64,000 bases of DNA from Sphingobium sp. D43FB (GTDB lineage Bacteria > Pseudomonadota > Alphaproteobacteria > Sphingomonadales > Sphingomonadaceae). The notes beneath the pieces are model-generated. The model was not told the origin of the DNA. It did no database searches and saw only the letters and a list, made by a program, of their open reading frames with translations. How positions within the stretch are numbered: position 1 is the first letter of the stretch; every line of letters starts with the position of its first letter. This document shows positions 42,914 through 51,465 of this stretch, one piece after another. The stretch spans positions 124,001-188,000 of the forward strand of contig NZ_NMUA01000007.1 of assembly GCF_002312805.1 (NCBI RefSeq). Reading direction: 5' to 3'. Both the position numbers and the translations under genes were made by a program.

Positions 42914-44032
42914 ATGATGACCCGTCTAAGTTCCACCATTACCCAACTCGCCAAATTCCGTGCGATGACCCACGGCGCGTCGGCCGACCCCGTCAAGGAT
43001 CGCCTGGACGACCTGATCGCCTTCGGCAGCAACCCCGGTGCCCTGCGCGCCAGAATCTATGTGCCCGCAAATCTGGCCAAGGGCGCGGCGCTGGTCGTGG
43101 TCCTCCATGGCTGCACCCAGAATGCAGCGGGCTATGATCACGCCGCTGGCTGGTCACAACTCGCCGACGAACAGGGCGTTGCGCTGCTCTTCCCCGAACA
43201 GCAGCGGTCGAACAATCCCAACCTTTGCTTCAACTGGTTCTCGCCCCTCGATTCCCGGCGCGATTCCGGCGAAGCGCTCTCGATCCGCCAGATGATCGAT
43301 ACCATGGTTGCCACCCATGACATCGACCAAAGCCGCGTCTTCGTGACCGGCCTGTCCGCGGGCGGCGCCATGACGTCGATCATGCTGGCCTGCTACCCCG
43401 AACTCTTCGCGGGCGGCGCGATCATCGCCGGCCTTCCCTTCGGTTGCGCGGCCTCGGTCAACGACGCTTTCGCCCGCATGCGCGGCGAGGGCTATCCCGC
43501 CGACGATCGCCTACCCGAACTGGTCAAGGCCGCGTCCGGCCATCAGGGACCATGGCCAACCATTTCTGTCTGGCAGGGCAGCGCCGACCAGACCGTCGCC
43601 CCCTCCAATGCTGACCGCATCCTCGCCCAATGGCAATCGCTACACGGCGTCGATGGCTTGCCCAGCGAGCAGACAATCATCGACGGCAGCCCACGCCGCA
43701 CCTGGCGTGACGAAAAGGGCAGGGCGGTCATCGAGTCCTATGAGATTGTCGGCATGGGCCATGGCACGCCACTGAACACCGTAGGACCGGACGGCCATGG
43801 CAACGCCGCCCCCTATATGCTGGAAGCGGGCATCTCCTCGACCGGACAGATCGCTCAGGCTTGGGGGCTGATGACCGCCACACCCGCCCGCAAATCCGCC
43901 CCCACGCCCGGCGAACGCATCCGGCCGCAACCCATGCACGCCAGAAAGCCAACCTCAAAGCCAGCGCACAAGGCGACCGGCGTCAGCGCCATCATCGAAG
44001 ACGCGCTGCGCAAGGCCGGACTGATGCGATGA
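42914..44032 (+). CDS. PHB-depolymerase family esterase
   Basis: A 372-residue alpha/beta-hydrolase of the PHB depolymerase/LpqC-type family. Visible parts are VVVLHGCTQNAAGY (oxyanion region), the nucleophile in GLSAGGAMTS (Ser about 148), the Asp region GSADQTV and the catalytic His in GMGHGTPL. No signal peptide is seen, although many family members are secreted. The C-terminal 60 residues are basic and low complexity. It would hydrolyse a polyester or phenolic ester; feruloyl-esterase activity occurs in the family. GGAG precedes the ATG pair at 42914/42917. Confidence 0.85.
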   Translation: MMTRLSSTITQLAKFRAMTHGASADPVKDRLDDLIAFGSNPGALRARIYVPANLAKGAALVVVLHGCTQNAAGYDHAAGWSQLADEQGVALLFPEQQRSNNPNLCFNWFSPLDSRRDSGEALSIRQMIDTMVATHDIDQSRVFVTGLSAGGAMTSIMLACYPELFAGGAIIAGLPFGCAASVNDAFARMRGEGYPADDRLPELVKAASGHQGPWPTISVWQGSADQTVAPSNADRILAQWQSLHGVDGLPSEQTIIDGSPRRTWRDEKGRAVIESYEIVGMGHGTPLNTVGPDGHGNAAPYMLEAGISSTGQIAQAWGLMTATPARKSAPTPGERIRPQPMHARKPTSKPAHKATGVSAIIEDALRKAGLMR

Positions 44033-44039
44033 TCGGATA

Positions 44040-44068
44040 GAGGGGCCGCGCCGGGAGGCCGGCCCCTC
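44040..44068. terminator. GC-rich hairpin after the esterase gene
   Basis: GAGGGGCC pairs perfectly with GGCCCCTC across a 13-base interior that can itself pair in part. There is no T tract, so termination is only possible. Confidence 0.4.
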
Positions 44069-44132
44069 GGCGGATAGTTGACTGTAACAGCTGTTTGGTG
44101 TAGTCCTCATCTACGCCAGCAGGAGAGGCCCG

Positions 44133-45863
44133 ATGTACAGCTACGTCCCCCCGATCGACGATTACCGCTTCCTGTTGACGCACGTCCTGCGCTTCGATGA
44201 AGCGATGGCCGATGTCGGCAAGGATGTGGACGCGGACCTCGCAGTCGCCGTACTGGAAGAGGCGGGTCGCATGTGCGCCGACCGGCTCCAACCTCTCAAC
44301 CGCGAAGGCGACGAACAGGGCAGCCGCCTGGTCGACGGCGCCGTCGTCACGCCACCCGGCTTTGCCGACGCCTATCGCGAATTCGTGGCAGCTGGCTGGC
44401 CCGCGCTCGCCGCGTCGCCGGACCATGGCGGGCAGGGGCTACCCTTCATCCTCCAGCTCTGGCTCGACGAAATGCTCTCGGCCACCAACCTGTCCTTCGG
44501 CCTCTTTCCCGGCCTGACGCGCGGCGCGGTGGAAGCGATCATCGCCCATGCCAGCGAAGACTTGAAAGCCGCCTATCTCGCCCCGCTGGTCAGCGGCGAA
44601 TGGACCGGCGCGATGGCGCTCACCGAAAGCGGCGCAGGCACCGATCTTGCCCTGCTCAAGACCAAGGCCGTGCCGCTCGGCGATGGCCGCCACGCCGTCA
44701 CCGGCCAAAAGATCTTCATCTCGTCGGGCGACCATGATTTCGGCGGCAATATCATCCACCTCGTCCTCGCCCGCCTCCCCGACGCCCCGCCCGGCGTCAA
44801 GGGGATCAGCCTCTTCCTCGTCCCCAAATTCCTGCCCGACGCCGATGGCGGCTTCACCATCCGCAACAGCATGTCGGTCGGCGCGCTCGAAAAGAAGATG
44901 GGCATTCACGCCCAGCCCACCTGCGTCATGAATTATGACGAGGCGACCGGCTGGCTGGTGGGCGAACCGCATCGCGGCCTCGCTGCCATGTTCACGATGA
45001 TGAACGCCGAACGGCTGATGGTCGGCATCCAGGGGCTGGGCATCGCCGGTGCGGCTTACGGTCAGGCGGCAAGCTACGCCAAGGAACGGCTCCAGGGCCG
45101 CAGCGCCGATGGCACCCGCAACCCGGTGGCGATCATCGAACATGCCGATGTCCGCCGCATGCTGCTCATCATTCGCGCCTTTGTCGAGGCGGGCCGCGCA
45201 CTGGCGGGCTGGACCGCGCTCCAGCTTGATCGCGCCCATGCCCATCCTGATGCCGCCGAGCGGGCAAAGGCCGACGCGCTGGTCGCGCTGCTGACCCCGG
45301 TGGTCAAGGCGGCCTTCACCGACATGGGCTTTGAAAGCGCGGTGCAGGCGCAACAGGTGTTTGGCGGTCATGGCTACATCCGCGAATGGGGCATGGAACA
45401 ATATGTCCGCGACGCCCGCATCGCCCAGATTTACGAAGGCACCAACGGCGTGCAGGCAATGGATCTGGTCGCGCGCAAACTGCCGCTGTCGGGCGGCGCT
45501 GTAGTCGAGGGCTTTTTCAACCTGATCGCCGCTGATCTCGACGCCACCGACCTGCCGGTTGCGACCCGCACCCGCGAGGCGCTTGGCAAATTACGCGATG
45601 TCACCGCTTCGCTTCGCGGCGCATCGGTCGATGCGTCGGGGGCGGCCGCGGTCGACTATCTGCGCCTCTTCGCCCTCGTCGCCATGGGCTGGATGTGGAC
45701 CCGCATGGCTACTGCCGCGCAGGACGACACACCGCTCCACCACGCCAAGCGCTCCGTCGCCGCCTTCTTCGCCCAGCGCATGCTGCCCCAGGCCGATGCC
45801 CTGGCCGTCAGCATCATGGCAGGCGAAGACACGTTGATGGCGCTGGAAGCCGACGCTTTCTAA
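44133..45863 (+). CDS. DmdC-like acyl-CoA dehydrogenase
   Basis: A 576-residue acyl-CoA dehydrogenase of the long branch with an extra C-terminal domain. It shows MALTESGAGTDLALLKTKA (FAD loop), GIHAQPTCVMNYD, and the catalytic glutamate in YEGTNGVQAMDL (about residue 434). This size and layout match DmdC (3-methylmercaptopropionyl-CoA dehydrogenase) and other broad-range members. It would oxidise an acyl-CoA to the 2-enoyl-CoA and needs an electron-transfer flavoprotein elsewhere. Its stop overlaps the stop of the convergent Lrp gene by 4 bases. Specific DmdC function is unproven. Confidence 0.9.
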   Translation: MYSYVPPIDDYRFLLTHVLRFDEAMADVGKDVDADLAVAVLEEAGRMCADRLQPLNREGDEQGSRLVDGAVVTPPGFADAYREFVAAGWPALAASPDHGGQGLPFILQLWLDEMLSATNLSFGLFPGLTRGAVEAIIAHASEDLKAAYLAPLVSGEWTGAMALTESGAGTDLALLKTKAVPLGDGRHAVTGQKIFISSGDHDFGGNIIHLVLARLPDAPPGVKGISLFLVPKFLPDADGGFTIRNSMSVGALEKKMGIHAQPTCVMNYDEATGWLVGEPHRGLAAMFTMMNAERLMVGIQGLGIAGAAYGQAASYAKERLQGRSADGTRNPVAIIEHADVRRMLLIIRAFVEAGRALAGWTALQLDRAHAHPDAAERAKADALVALLTPVVKAAFTDMGFESAVQAQQVFGGHGYIREWGMEQYVRDARIAQIYEGTNGVQAMDLVARKLPLSGGAVVEGFFNLIAADLDATDLPVATRTREALGKLRDVTASLRGASVDASGAAAVDYLRLFALVAMGWMWTRMATAAQDDTPLHHAKRSVAAFFAQRMLPQADALAVSIMAGEDTLMALEADAF

Positions 45864-46330
45864 CCCGCGCCCTTGCCTCGGCGTGGCCGCAACGCATCGC
45901 GCATGGCGATGTTGGAATTGATCCGCGTCACGCCCGGCAGGCGCGATAAGATCTCGCTGTGGATGCGTTCATAGGCGTCCACGCTGTCTGCCTCGACCCG
46001 CAGCCAATAATCCACCGCGCCGGTCATCAGGAAACATTCGCGGATTTCCGGGCATTGTCGCACCGCATGTTCGAACCGTGCGAGATAATCCTCGGTCTGC
46101 CGATCCAGCGTCACCTGCACAACGACATTGACCAGCGGGCTGTCATCGCGCCCGCCCGCGACGATCGTATAGCCGCGAATGACGCCCTGCGCTTCCAATT
46201 GCCGGATGCGCCGATGGCAGGCAGACGGCGACAGGCCGACCTCCGCTGCGATCTCGGCATTGGACCGCCGCGCATTGAGCTTGAGCAGGCGCAGGATGGC
46301 GCGATCGGTCGTATCGAAGGAAATGGCCAT
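45860..46330 (-). CDS. Lrp/AsnC family regulator
   Basis: 156 residues: N-terminal helix-turn-helix (SNAEIAAEVGLSPSACHRRI) and a C-terminal RAM/AsnC domain (HAVRQCPEIRECFLMTGAVD). It likely senses an amino acid and binds DNA as an octamer or dimer. It is divergent from the alanine racemase gene, an arrangement typical of D-amino-acid (dad) operons, so it is the likely regulator of the following racemase/dehydrogenase genes. It converges with the DmdC-like gene, overlapping its end. Confidence 0.92.
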   Translation of the reverse strand: MAISFDTTDRAILRLLKLNARRSNAEIAAEVGLSPSACHRRIRQLEAQGVIRGYTIVAGGRDDSPLVNVVVQVTLDRQTEDYLARFEHAVRQCPEIRECFLMTGAVDYWLRVEADSVDAYERIHSEILSRLPGVTRINSNIAMRDALRPRRGKGAG

Positions 46331-46370
46331 ATATGCGAATCTCGTGAACTATTCTGCGATTTCACGGTTT

Positions 46371-46414
46371 GAAATGGAATATTCTTCGATCATTTGCCAT
46401 CCCATTTCGAAGAA
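46371..46414. promoter_or_regulatory. Nested inverted repeats in the Lrp/racemase divergent promoter
   Basis: GAAATGG (46371-46377) pairs with CCATTTC (46402-46408), and TTCTTCGA (46382-46389) pairs with TCGAAGAA (46407-46414). The AT-rich, imperfectly repeated region is a plausible Lrp-family binding site controlling both genes. Confidence 0.45.
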
Positions 46415-46454
46415 ACGTGATCTACACTGCGGCACGATGAGAAGGGGAAGCGGC

Positions 46455-47570
46455 ATGGATTTGCAGATGGCGGGCAATTTGCGCATCGACCTTGCCGCAC
46501 TGGTCGCCAACTACCGGCTGATCGCGGCGCAGGTCGCCCCCGCCAGCGTCGCGGGCGTGGTCAAGGCCAATGCCTATGGCCTGGGCGCAGCCGAAGTATC
46601 ACGCGCATTGCTCGACACTGGCTGCCGCCATTTCTTCGTCGCCCATCTGTGCGAAGCCACCGCTTTGCGGTCCCATCTGCCCATCGACGCGACCCTATAC
46701 GTCTTGAACGGTGTGCAACCCGGCGCAGAGGCAACTTGCGCGGCGATCGGCGCGCTCCCGGTCCTCAATTCGCTCGAACAGATCGACGGTTGGGCTGCAA
46801 CGGCCCGCACGCTGGGCCATGCGCTCCCGGCGGTGATCCAGGTCGATAGCGGCATGTCGCGCCTCGGCCTCGCATCCACCGAACTCGGCACTCTGCGCGA
46901 TCAGCCGGATCGGCTGGCGGGCATCGACCTGCGCCTGGTCATGACCCATCTCGCCTGCGCCGATCATCCCGACGACAGCTTCAACCCGCATCAGCGCGCC
47001 ACCTTCGATGCGATCGCCCGGCAATTCCCCGGCGTGCCCCGCTCGATCGACAATTCGGGCGGTGCCATGACGGCGGGCGTCACCCATGGCGACATCGTCC
47101 GCGCCGGCATCGCCCTTTATGGCGGGGCACCCCATGGCCAGCCCAACCCGATGCACGCCGTTGTCGCGCTTGACGCCCATATTATCCAACTACGCACCGT
47201 CGAAGCCGGGGCTGGGGTCGGCTATGGCCTCACTCATCGCTTCGACCGCCCATCGCACATCGCCACCGTGTCGGTCGGCTATGCCGATGGCTGGCCACGG
47301 CATCTGAGCAACCGGGGCTTTGCCTATATCGGTGGCGTGCGCGCGCCGATCGTCGGCCGCGTCTCGATGGACAGCCTGGCGCTCGATGTCACCGACGTCC
47401 CCGACTATCTCCTCTATCCCGCAGCCGCCGTCGAACTCATCGGCCCGCACCAGTCGATCGATGATGTCGCGGCACAAGCGGACACGATATCCTACGAGAT
47501 TTTGACCCGGCTCGGCCCCCGCTACGCGCGCAGCTATCTGCCCGCGCCCGCCGCCATTCAGGAGCAATAG
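46455..47570 (+). CDS. dadX: Alanine racemase (catabolic type)
   Basis: 371 residues. The PLP lysine lies in VVKANAYGLGA (residue 37) and the opposite catalytic tyrosine in GAGVGYGLTHR (about 257), with the closing GRVSMDSLALDVTD strand of the family. It interconverts L- and D-alanine. The next gene is D-amino-acid dehydrogenase, so the role is catabolic (DadX) rather than cell-wall supply; the biosynthetic copy would lie elsewhere. The ATG at 46455 follows GGGGAAG; another ATG lies at 46437. Confidence 0.93.
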   Translation: MDLQMAGNLRIDLAALVANYRLIAAQVAPASVAGVVKANAYGLGAAEVSRALLDTGCRHFFVAHLCEATALRSHLPIDATLYVLNGVQPGAEATCAAIGALPVLNSLEQIDGWAATARTLGHALPAVIQVDSGMSRLGLASTELGTLRDQPDRLAGIDLRLVMTHLACADHPDDSFNPHQRATFDAIARQFPGVPRSIDNSGGAMTAGVTHGDIVRAGIALYGGAPHGQPNPMHAVVALDAHIIQLRTVEAGAGVGYGLTHRFDRPSHIATVSVGYADGWPRHLSNRGFAYIGGVRAPIVGRVSMDSLALDVTDVPDYLLYPAAAVELIGPHQSIDDVAAQADTISYEILTRLGPRYARSYLPAPAAIQEQ

Positions 47571-47573
47571 ACC

Positions 47574-48830
47574 ATGAAGATCGTCATTCTGGGCGGCGGT
47601 GTCGTCGGCGTCACCTCCGCCTGGTATCTGTCGCAGGCGGGGCATGAGGTCGTCGTCATCGACCGCCAAAGCGGCGTTGCGCAGGAAACCAGCTTCGCCA
47701 ATGCGGGCGAAATTTCGCCCGGCTATGCCTCCCCCTGGGCCGCGCCCGGCATCCCGGCCAAGGCGTTGCGCTGGCTGTTCATGCAGCATGCACCGCTGAT
47801 CCTGCGGCCCAATGTAGATATGGCCATGATCCGCTGGATGATCGCGATGCTCGGCAATTGCAACGCAGCCGACTATCGCATCAACAAGGGGCGGATGGTG
47901 CGTCTCGCCGAATATAGCCGCGACCAGTTGATCGCGCTGCGTGAAGCGACCGGCATCCGCTATGACGAACGCACCCAGGGCACGCTGCAACTGTTCCGCG
48001 AACAAAAGCAGCTGGACGGCATCGCGAAGGATATCGAGGTGCTGCGCGCCGACAATGTGCCCTTCGAAGTGCTCGACCGTGCCGGTTGCATCGCCGCCGA
48101 GCCGGGCCTCGCCGCCAGCGCTTCGCCGATCGCAGGCGGCCTTCGTTTGCCCAATGACGAAACCGGCGACTGTTTCAAATTCACCAATGCGCTCGCCGAC
48201 ATGGCCCGCGCACGCGGCGTCCAGTTCCTGATGGGCCGCACCATCCACGGATTGGCGTGCGAATCCGGCCGGATCAGCCATGTCGTCACCAGCGATGGCC
48301 CCGTCACCGGCGATGCCTATCTCGTCGCCATGGGCAGTTTCTCGCCGCTGCTCCTCGCCCCGCTCGGCCTGCGTCTGCCGGTCTATCCGGTGAAGGGCTA
48401 TTCGATCACCGTGCCGATCGTGCAGGAGGAAGCCGCGCCGGTCTCGACCCTGCTCGATGAAAGCTACAAGGTCGCGATCACGCGGCTGGGCGATCGCATC
48501 CGGGTCGGCGGCATGGCCGAACTATCGGGCTATACCAATGACCTGCCGCAAGCGCGCCGCGACACGCTCGACCATAGTGTCGGCACGCTCTTCCCCGGCG
48601 CAGGGGACTTGTCGCAGGCCACCTTCTGGAGCGGCCTGCGGCCTATGACCCCTGATTCCACCCCGGTCATCGGCGCGACGCCGCTCGACAATCTGTTCCT
48701 CAACACCGGCCATGGCACGCTCGGCTGGACCATGGCCTGCGGTTCAGGCCAGGTGATCGCCGACATTATCGGCGGCCGCCCCCCGGCGATCGAGACCGCT
48801 GATCTGGGCCTCGCCCGCTACCGCCGCTGA
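47574..48830 (+). CDS. dadA: D-amino acid dehydrogenase, small subunit
   Basis: A 418-residue FAD enzyme of the DadA family. It starts [20 protein letters not shown] with the dinucleotide-binding glycines, continues [20 protein letters not shown], and ends [16 protein letters not shown], all DadA hallmarks. It oxidises D-alanine and other D-amino acids to imino acids, passing electrons to the respiratory chain at the inner membrane. It follows the racemase after 3 bases and precedes RidA. Confidence 0.95.
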   Translation: MKIVILGGGVVGVTSAWYLSQAGHEVVVIDRQSGVAQETSFANAGEISPGYASPWAAPGIPAKALRWLFMQHAPLILRPNVDMAMIRWMIAMLGNCNAADYRINKGRMVRLAEYSRDQLIALREATGIRYDERTQGTLQLFREQKQLDGIAKDIEVLRADNVPFEVLDRAGCIAAEPGLAASASPIAGGLRLPNDETGDCFKFTNALADMARARGVQFLMGRTIHGLACESGRISHVVTSDGPVTGDAYLVAMGSFSPLLLAPLGLRLPVYPVKGYSITVPIVQEEAAPVSTLLDESYKVAITRLGDRIRVGGMAELSGYTNDLPQARRDTLDHSVGTLFPGAGDLSQATFWSGLRPMTPDSTPVIGATPLDNLFLNTGHGTLGWTMACGSGQVIADIIGGRPPAIETADLGLARYRR

Positions 48831-48850
48831 CGTTTCCAAGGAGAAGACCC

Positions 48851-49198
48851 ATGACCATCACCCGCATCGAAACCGGCCCGCGCATGAGCGAAGCGGTCAT
48901 CCATGGCGACACCGTCTATCTCGCGGGCCAGGTCGGCACACCGGGCAAGAGCGTCACCCACCAGACGCAGGAAACGCTCGCCGAAATCGAGCGCTTGCTG
49001 GCATTGGCGGGCAGCAGCAAGGCGCATATCCTGCGCGCCACCATCTGGCTCGCCGACATGGCTGATTTTGCGGAAATGAACGCGGTGTGGGACGCTTGGA
49101 TCGCGGACGTTCCCGCACCAACTCGTGCAACCGGCGAAGCAAAGCTCGCCGACCCAGGCTATAAGGTCGAAATCATCATCACCGCCGCCCGAGCCTGA
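48851..49198 (+). CDS. RidA family enamine/imine deaminase
   Basis: A 115-residue RidA/YjgF-family protein: an opening MSEAVIHGDTVYLAGQVG and the closing PAPTRATGEAKLADPGYKVEI region with the family arginine. RidA proteins hydrolyse reactive imines and enamines to ketoacids and ammonia. In this operon it would clear the 2-imino acids formed by DadA. AAGGAGA lies just before the ATG. Confidence 0.92.
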   Translation: MTITRIETGPRMSEAVIHGDTVYLAGQVGTPGKSVTHQTQETLAEIERLLALAGSSKAHILRATIWLADMADFAEMNAVWDAWIADVPAPTRATGEAKLADPGYKVEIIITAARA

Positions 49199-49216
49199 TG
49201 GACAAGGCTTTCCAAC

Positions 49217-50779
49217 ATGGAGGCGGTGCCTTGTGCCACCGGTAGCATAGCTGCTATTCCGCCCTTCATGGACCCATTGGCACAGCCCGAAATCCAACTG
49301 CCCCCCGCGACCCGCATCGCCGCAACCGACAATGTCGCCATCGCTCTGCGCGACCTCGACGCGGGCGAGACGATGTCAATTGGTGAAACCAGTGTACGGG
49401 TCGCTGTACGAATTGCGCGCGGCCATAAGGTCGCACTTCGCCCCATCGCGGCGGGGGAAGCCGTACTACGCTATGGCTGGCCCATCGGTACGGCGGCGCA
49501 ACCCGTCGCGCCGGGTGATCATGTCCACAGCCATAACCTCACCACCAACCTGAAGGCGGAAGAACCCTACACCTTCGTCCCCGTCCCATCGGCCGCCGCC
49601 GCTCCGACCTCCCGCTGGACCTTCCAGGGCTATCGTCGCGCCGACGGATCGGTCGGCACCCGCAATGAAATATGGGTCATCCCGACCGTTGGCTGCGTCG
49701 CCCGCACCGCCGATCGCGTCGCGCAACAGGCTGCCATCCGCCATGCCGGCCGCGTCGATGCCATCCTTGCCTTCCCCCATCCGCTGGGCTGCTCGCAACT
49801 GGGCGATGATCTTGACGCCACCGCGCGCCTGCTCGCGGCGCTCGCCTGCAACCCCAATGCTGGCGGCGTCCTGCTCATCGGTCTTGGCTGTGAAGAGAAC
49901 CAGCTGACCGCCCTGTTGGAGCGTGTTCCTGCCGATCGCCGCACCCGCATTCGCAGCGTCGGCGCCCAACTGAGCGCCGACGAATATGCCGACGCTGCCA
50001 CCGCGATCGACGCACTGGTCGAAACCGCCGCGCAGGACCAGCGCGAGGAATTCGGCATCGACGCCTTGCGTCTTGGCCTCAAATGCGGCGGCTCGGATGG
50101 CCTCTCCGGCCTGACCGCCAACCCCCTGATCGGCCGCGCCGCTGATGTCGTCACGGGCGCGGGTGGGCAGGCGATCCTCACTGAAATCCCGGAAATCTTC
50201 GGTGCCGAACGGCTGTTGATGCAGCGCGCCGCCAATGTCGATGTCTTCGAAGCGCTGGTCACCTTGGTCAACCGCTTCAAGCGCTATTTCATCGACCATG
50301 GCGAGCCGATCTCGGAAAATCCCAGCCCCGGCAATGTCGAGGGCGGCATCACCACGCTGGAGGAAAAATCGCTGGGCGCGGTGCAGAAGGGGGGCCATGC
50401 CCCGGTAACCGACGTCCTCGCTTATGGCGAAACCCTGCGCCGCCCCGGCCTGACGATCCTCGAAGCCCCCGGCAATGATGCCGTCTCCATGACGGCACTG
50501 GCAGCGGCGGGCGCGACCATCACGCTCTTCTCGACCGGACGCGGCACCCCGCTGGGCAGCCCGATCCCCACACTCAAACTCGCGACCAACCATGACCTCG
50601 CCCGCCGCAAACCCGGCTGGATCGACTTCGACGCGGCTATCGTGCTGGACGAGGGAATGGACGTCGCGACCGATTCACTCATGACCCGGATCTGCGCCAT
50701 CGCGTCGGGCGAACCCGCCCGCAACGAAATCAACGGCGAACGCGACATCGCCATCTGGAAGCGCGGCGTGACGCTGTAA
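49217..50779 (+). CDS. UxaA family hydrolyase (altronate/galactarate dehydratase-like)
   Basis: About 520 residues (503 from a second ATG at 49268). An N-terminal SAF domain (residues about 15-105, RGHKVALRPIAAGEAVLRYG) joins the large dehydratase domain: GSVGTRNEIWVIPTVGCV, FPHPLGCSQLG, KCGGSDGLSG and NPSPGNVEGGITTLEEKSLG. This is the arrangement of UxaA and GarD. The known reactions remove water from sugar acids, using metal. Here the gene follows racemase, DadA and RidA, so its natural substrate may be another hydroxy acid. The preferred start at 49217 has AAGG nine bases before it. Confidence 0.88.
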   Translation: MEAVPCATGSIAAIPPFMDPLAQPEIQLPPATRIAATDNVAIALRDLDAGETMSIGETSVRVAVRIARGHKVALRPIAAGEAVLRYGWPIGTAAQPVAPGDHVHSHNLTTNLKAEEPYTFVPVPSAAAAPTSRWTFQGYRRADGSVGTRNEIWVIPTVGCVARTADRVAQQAAIRHAGRVDAILAFPHPLGCSQLGDDLDATARLLAALACNPNAGGVLLIGLGCEENQLTALLERVPADRRTRIRSVGAQLSADEYADAATAIDALVETAAQDQREEFGIDALRLGLKCGGSDGLSGLTANPLIGRAADVVTGAGGQAILTEIPEIFGAERLLMQRAANVDVFEALVTLVNRFKRYFIDHGEPISENPSPGNVEGGITTLEEKSLGAVQKGGHAPVTDVLAYGETLRRPGLTILEAPGNDAVSMTALAAAGATITLFSTGRGTPLGSPIPTLKLATNHDLARRKPGWIDFDAAIVLDEGMDVATDSLMTRICAIASGEPARNEINGERDIAIWKRGVTL

Positions 50780-50788
50780 CCGACCCGA

Positions 50789-51451
50789 TCAGATCGGCCA
50801 GACCTCGCGCCGATAGGCCGAATCCCAGAACATCCACTCATAGCGCGTCGCCACCCGGAACGCCTGGGCCATGGCGTCACGCACGGCCGGACTCGCCGCC
50901 TCCGCCGCGGCATCCACCGACGCCCGCACACGATCTGTCGCTTCGCCAAATTCAGGCGCGGCATAGGTGTCGATCCACGGCGCATAGGGGTTGGGGCTGA
51001 CCGCCTGCGGTCTGATAGCGCAGCCCACTTCCCAGTAGACCCAGAAGCAGGGCAATATCCCCGCGATCAGTTCCTCATAGGTCCGCGTCGCGGCCAGACT
51101 GGTCAGATAGCCGGTATAGCCCAGGCACGCCGGGCTGGGCTCGACCGCCGCCGCCATGTCGCCGCTTACCCCGAACTGCGCGAAAAAGGCCTGGTGCAAA
51201 CCTTCCTCGACCTGCACCGCCACTTTGGCCCCATCGGAAAATTCCAGCCGCCCGGCCGCACTCGGCGCGCGCGCCGCCGCGATCGCCAGCACCCGCGCAT
51301 ATTCGGCGAGGTAGAGGCTGTCCTGCACGATATAGTGCTGGAAACTGGCCGACGGCAATGTCCCCGCCGCCAGTTCGGTCAGGAAAGGGTGGGCCAAGAT
51401 GGCTTGCCGCAACGGCGCGACCTCGTCCCAAATCTCTGCGCAAAAGCTCAT
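50789..51451 (-). CDS. tenA: TenA family aminopyrimidine aminohydrolase
   Basis: 220 residues. Counting from the ATG at 51451, the residues fall exactly at the family's positions: Asp44 (VQDSLYLAEY), nucleophile Cys135 (ILPCFWVYWEVG) and Glu205 (YEWMFWD). TenA salvages thiamine-breakdown pyrimidines to HMP. An ATG at 51454 is a 1-residue longer option. It starts 14 bases after the TonB receptor stop, under the same TPP riboswitch, so receptor and salvage enzyme are co-expressed. Confidence 0.93.
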   Translation of the reverse strand: MSFCAEIWDEVAPLRQAILAHPFLTELAAGTLPSASFQHYIVQDSLYLAEYARVLAIAAARAPSAAGRLEFSDGAKVAVQVEEGLHQAFFAQFGVSGDMAAAVEPSPACLGYTGYLTSLAATRTYEELIAGILPCFWVYWEVGCAIRPQAVSPNPYAPWIDTYAAPEFGEATDRVRASVDAAAEAASPAVRDAMAQAFRVATRYEWMFWDSAYRREVWPI

Positions 51452-51465
51452 CATCTCGTCTCCTG

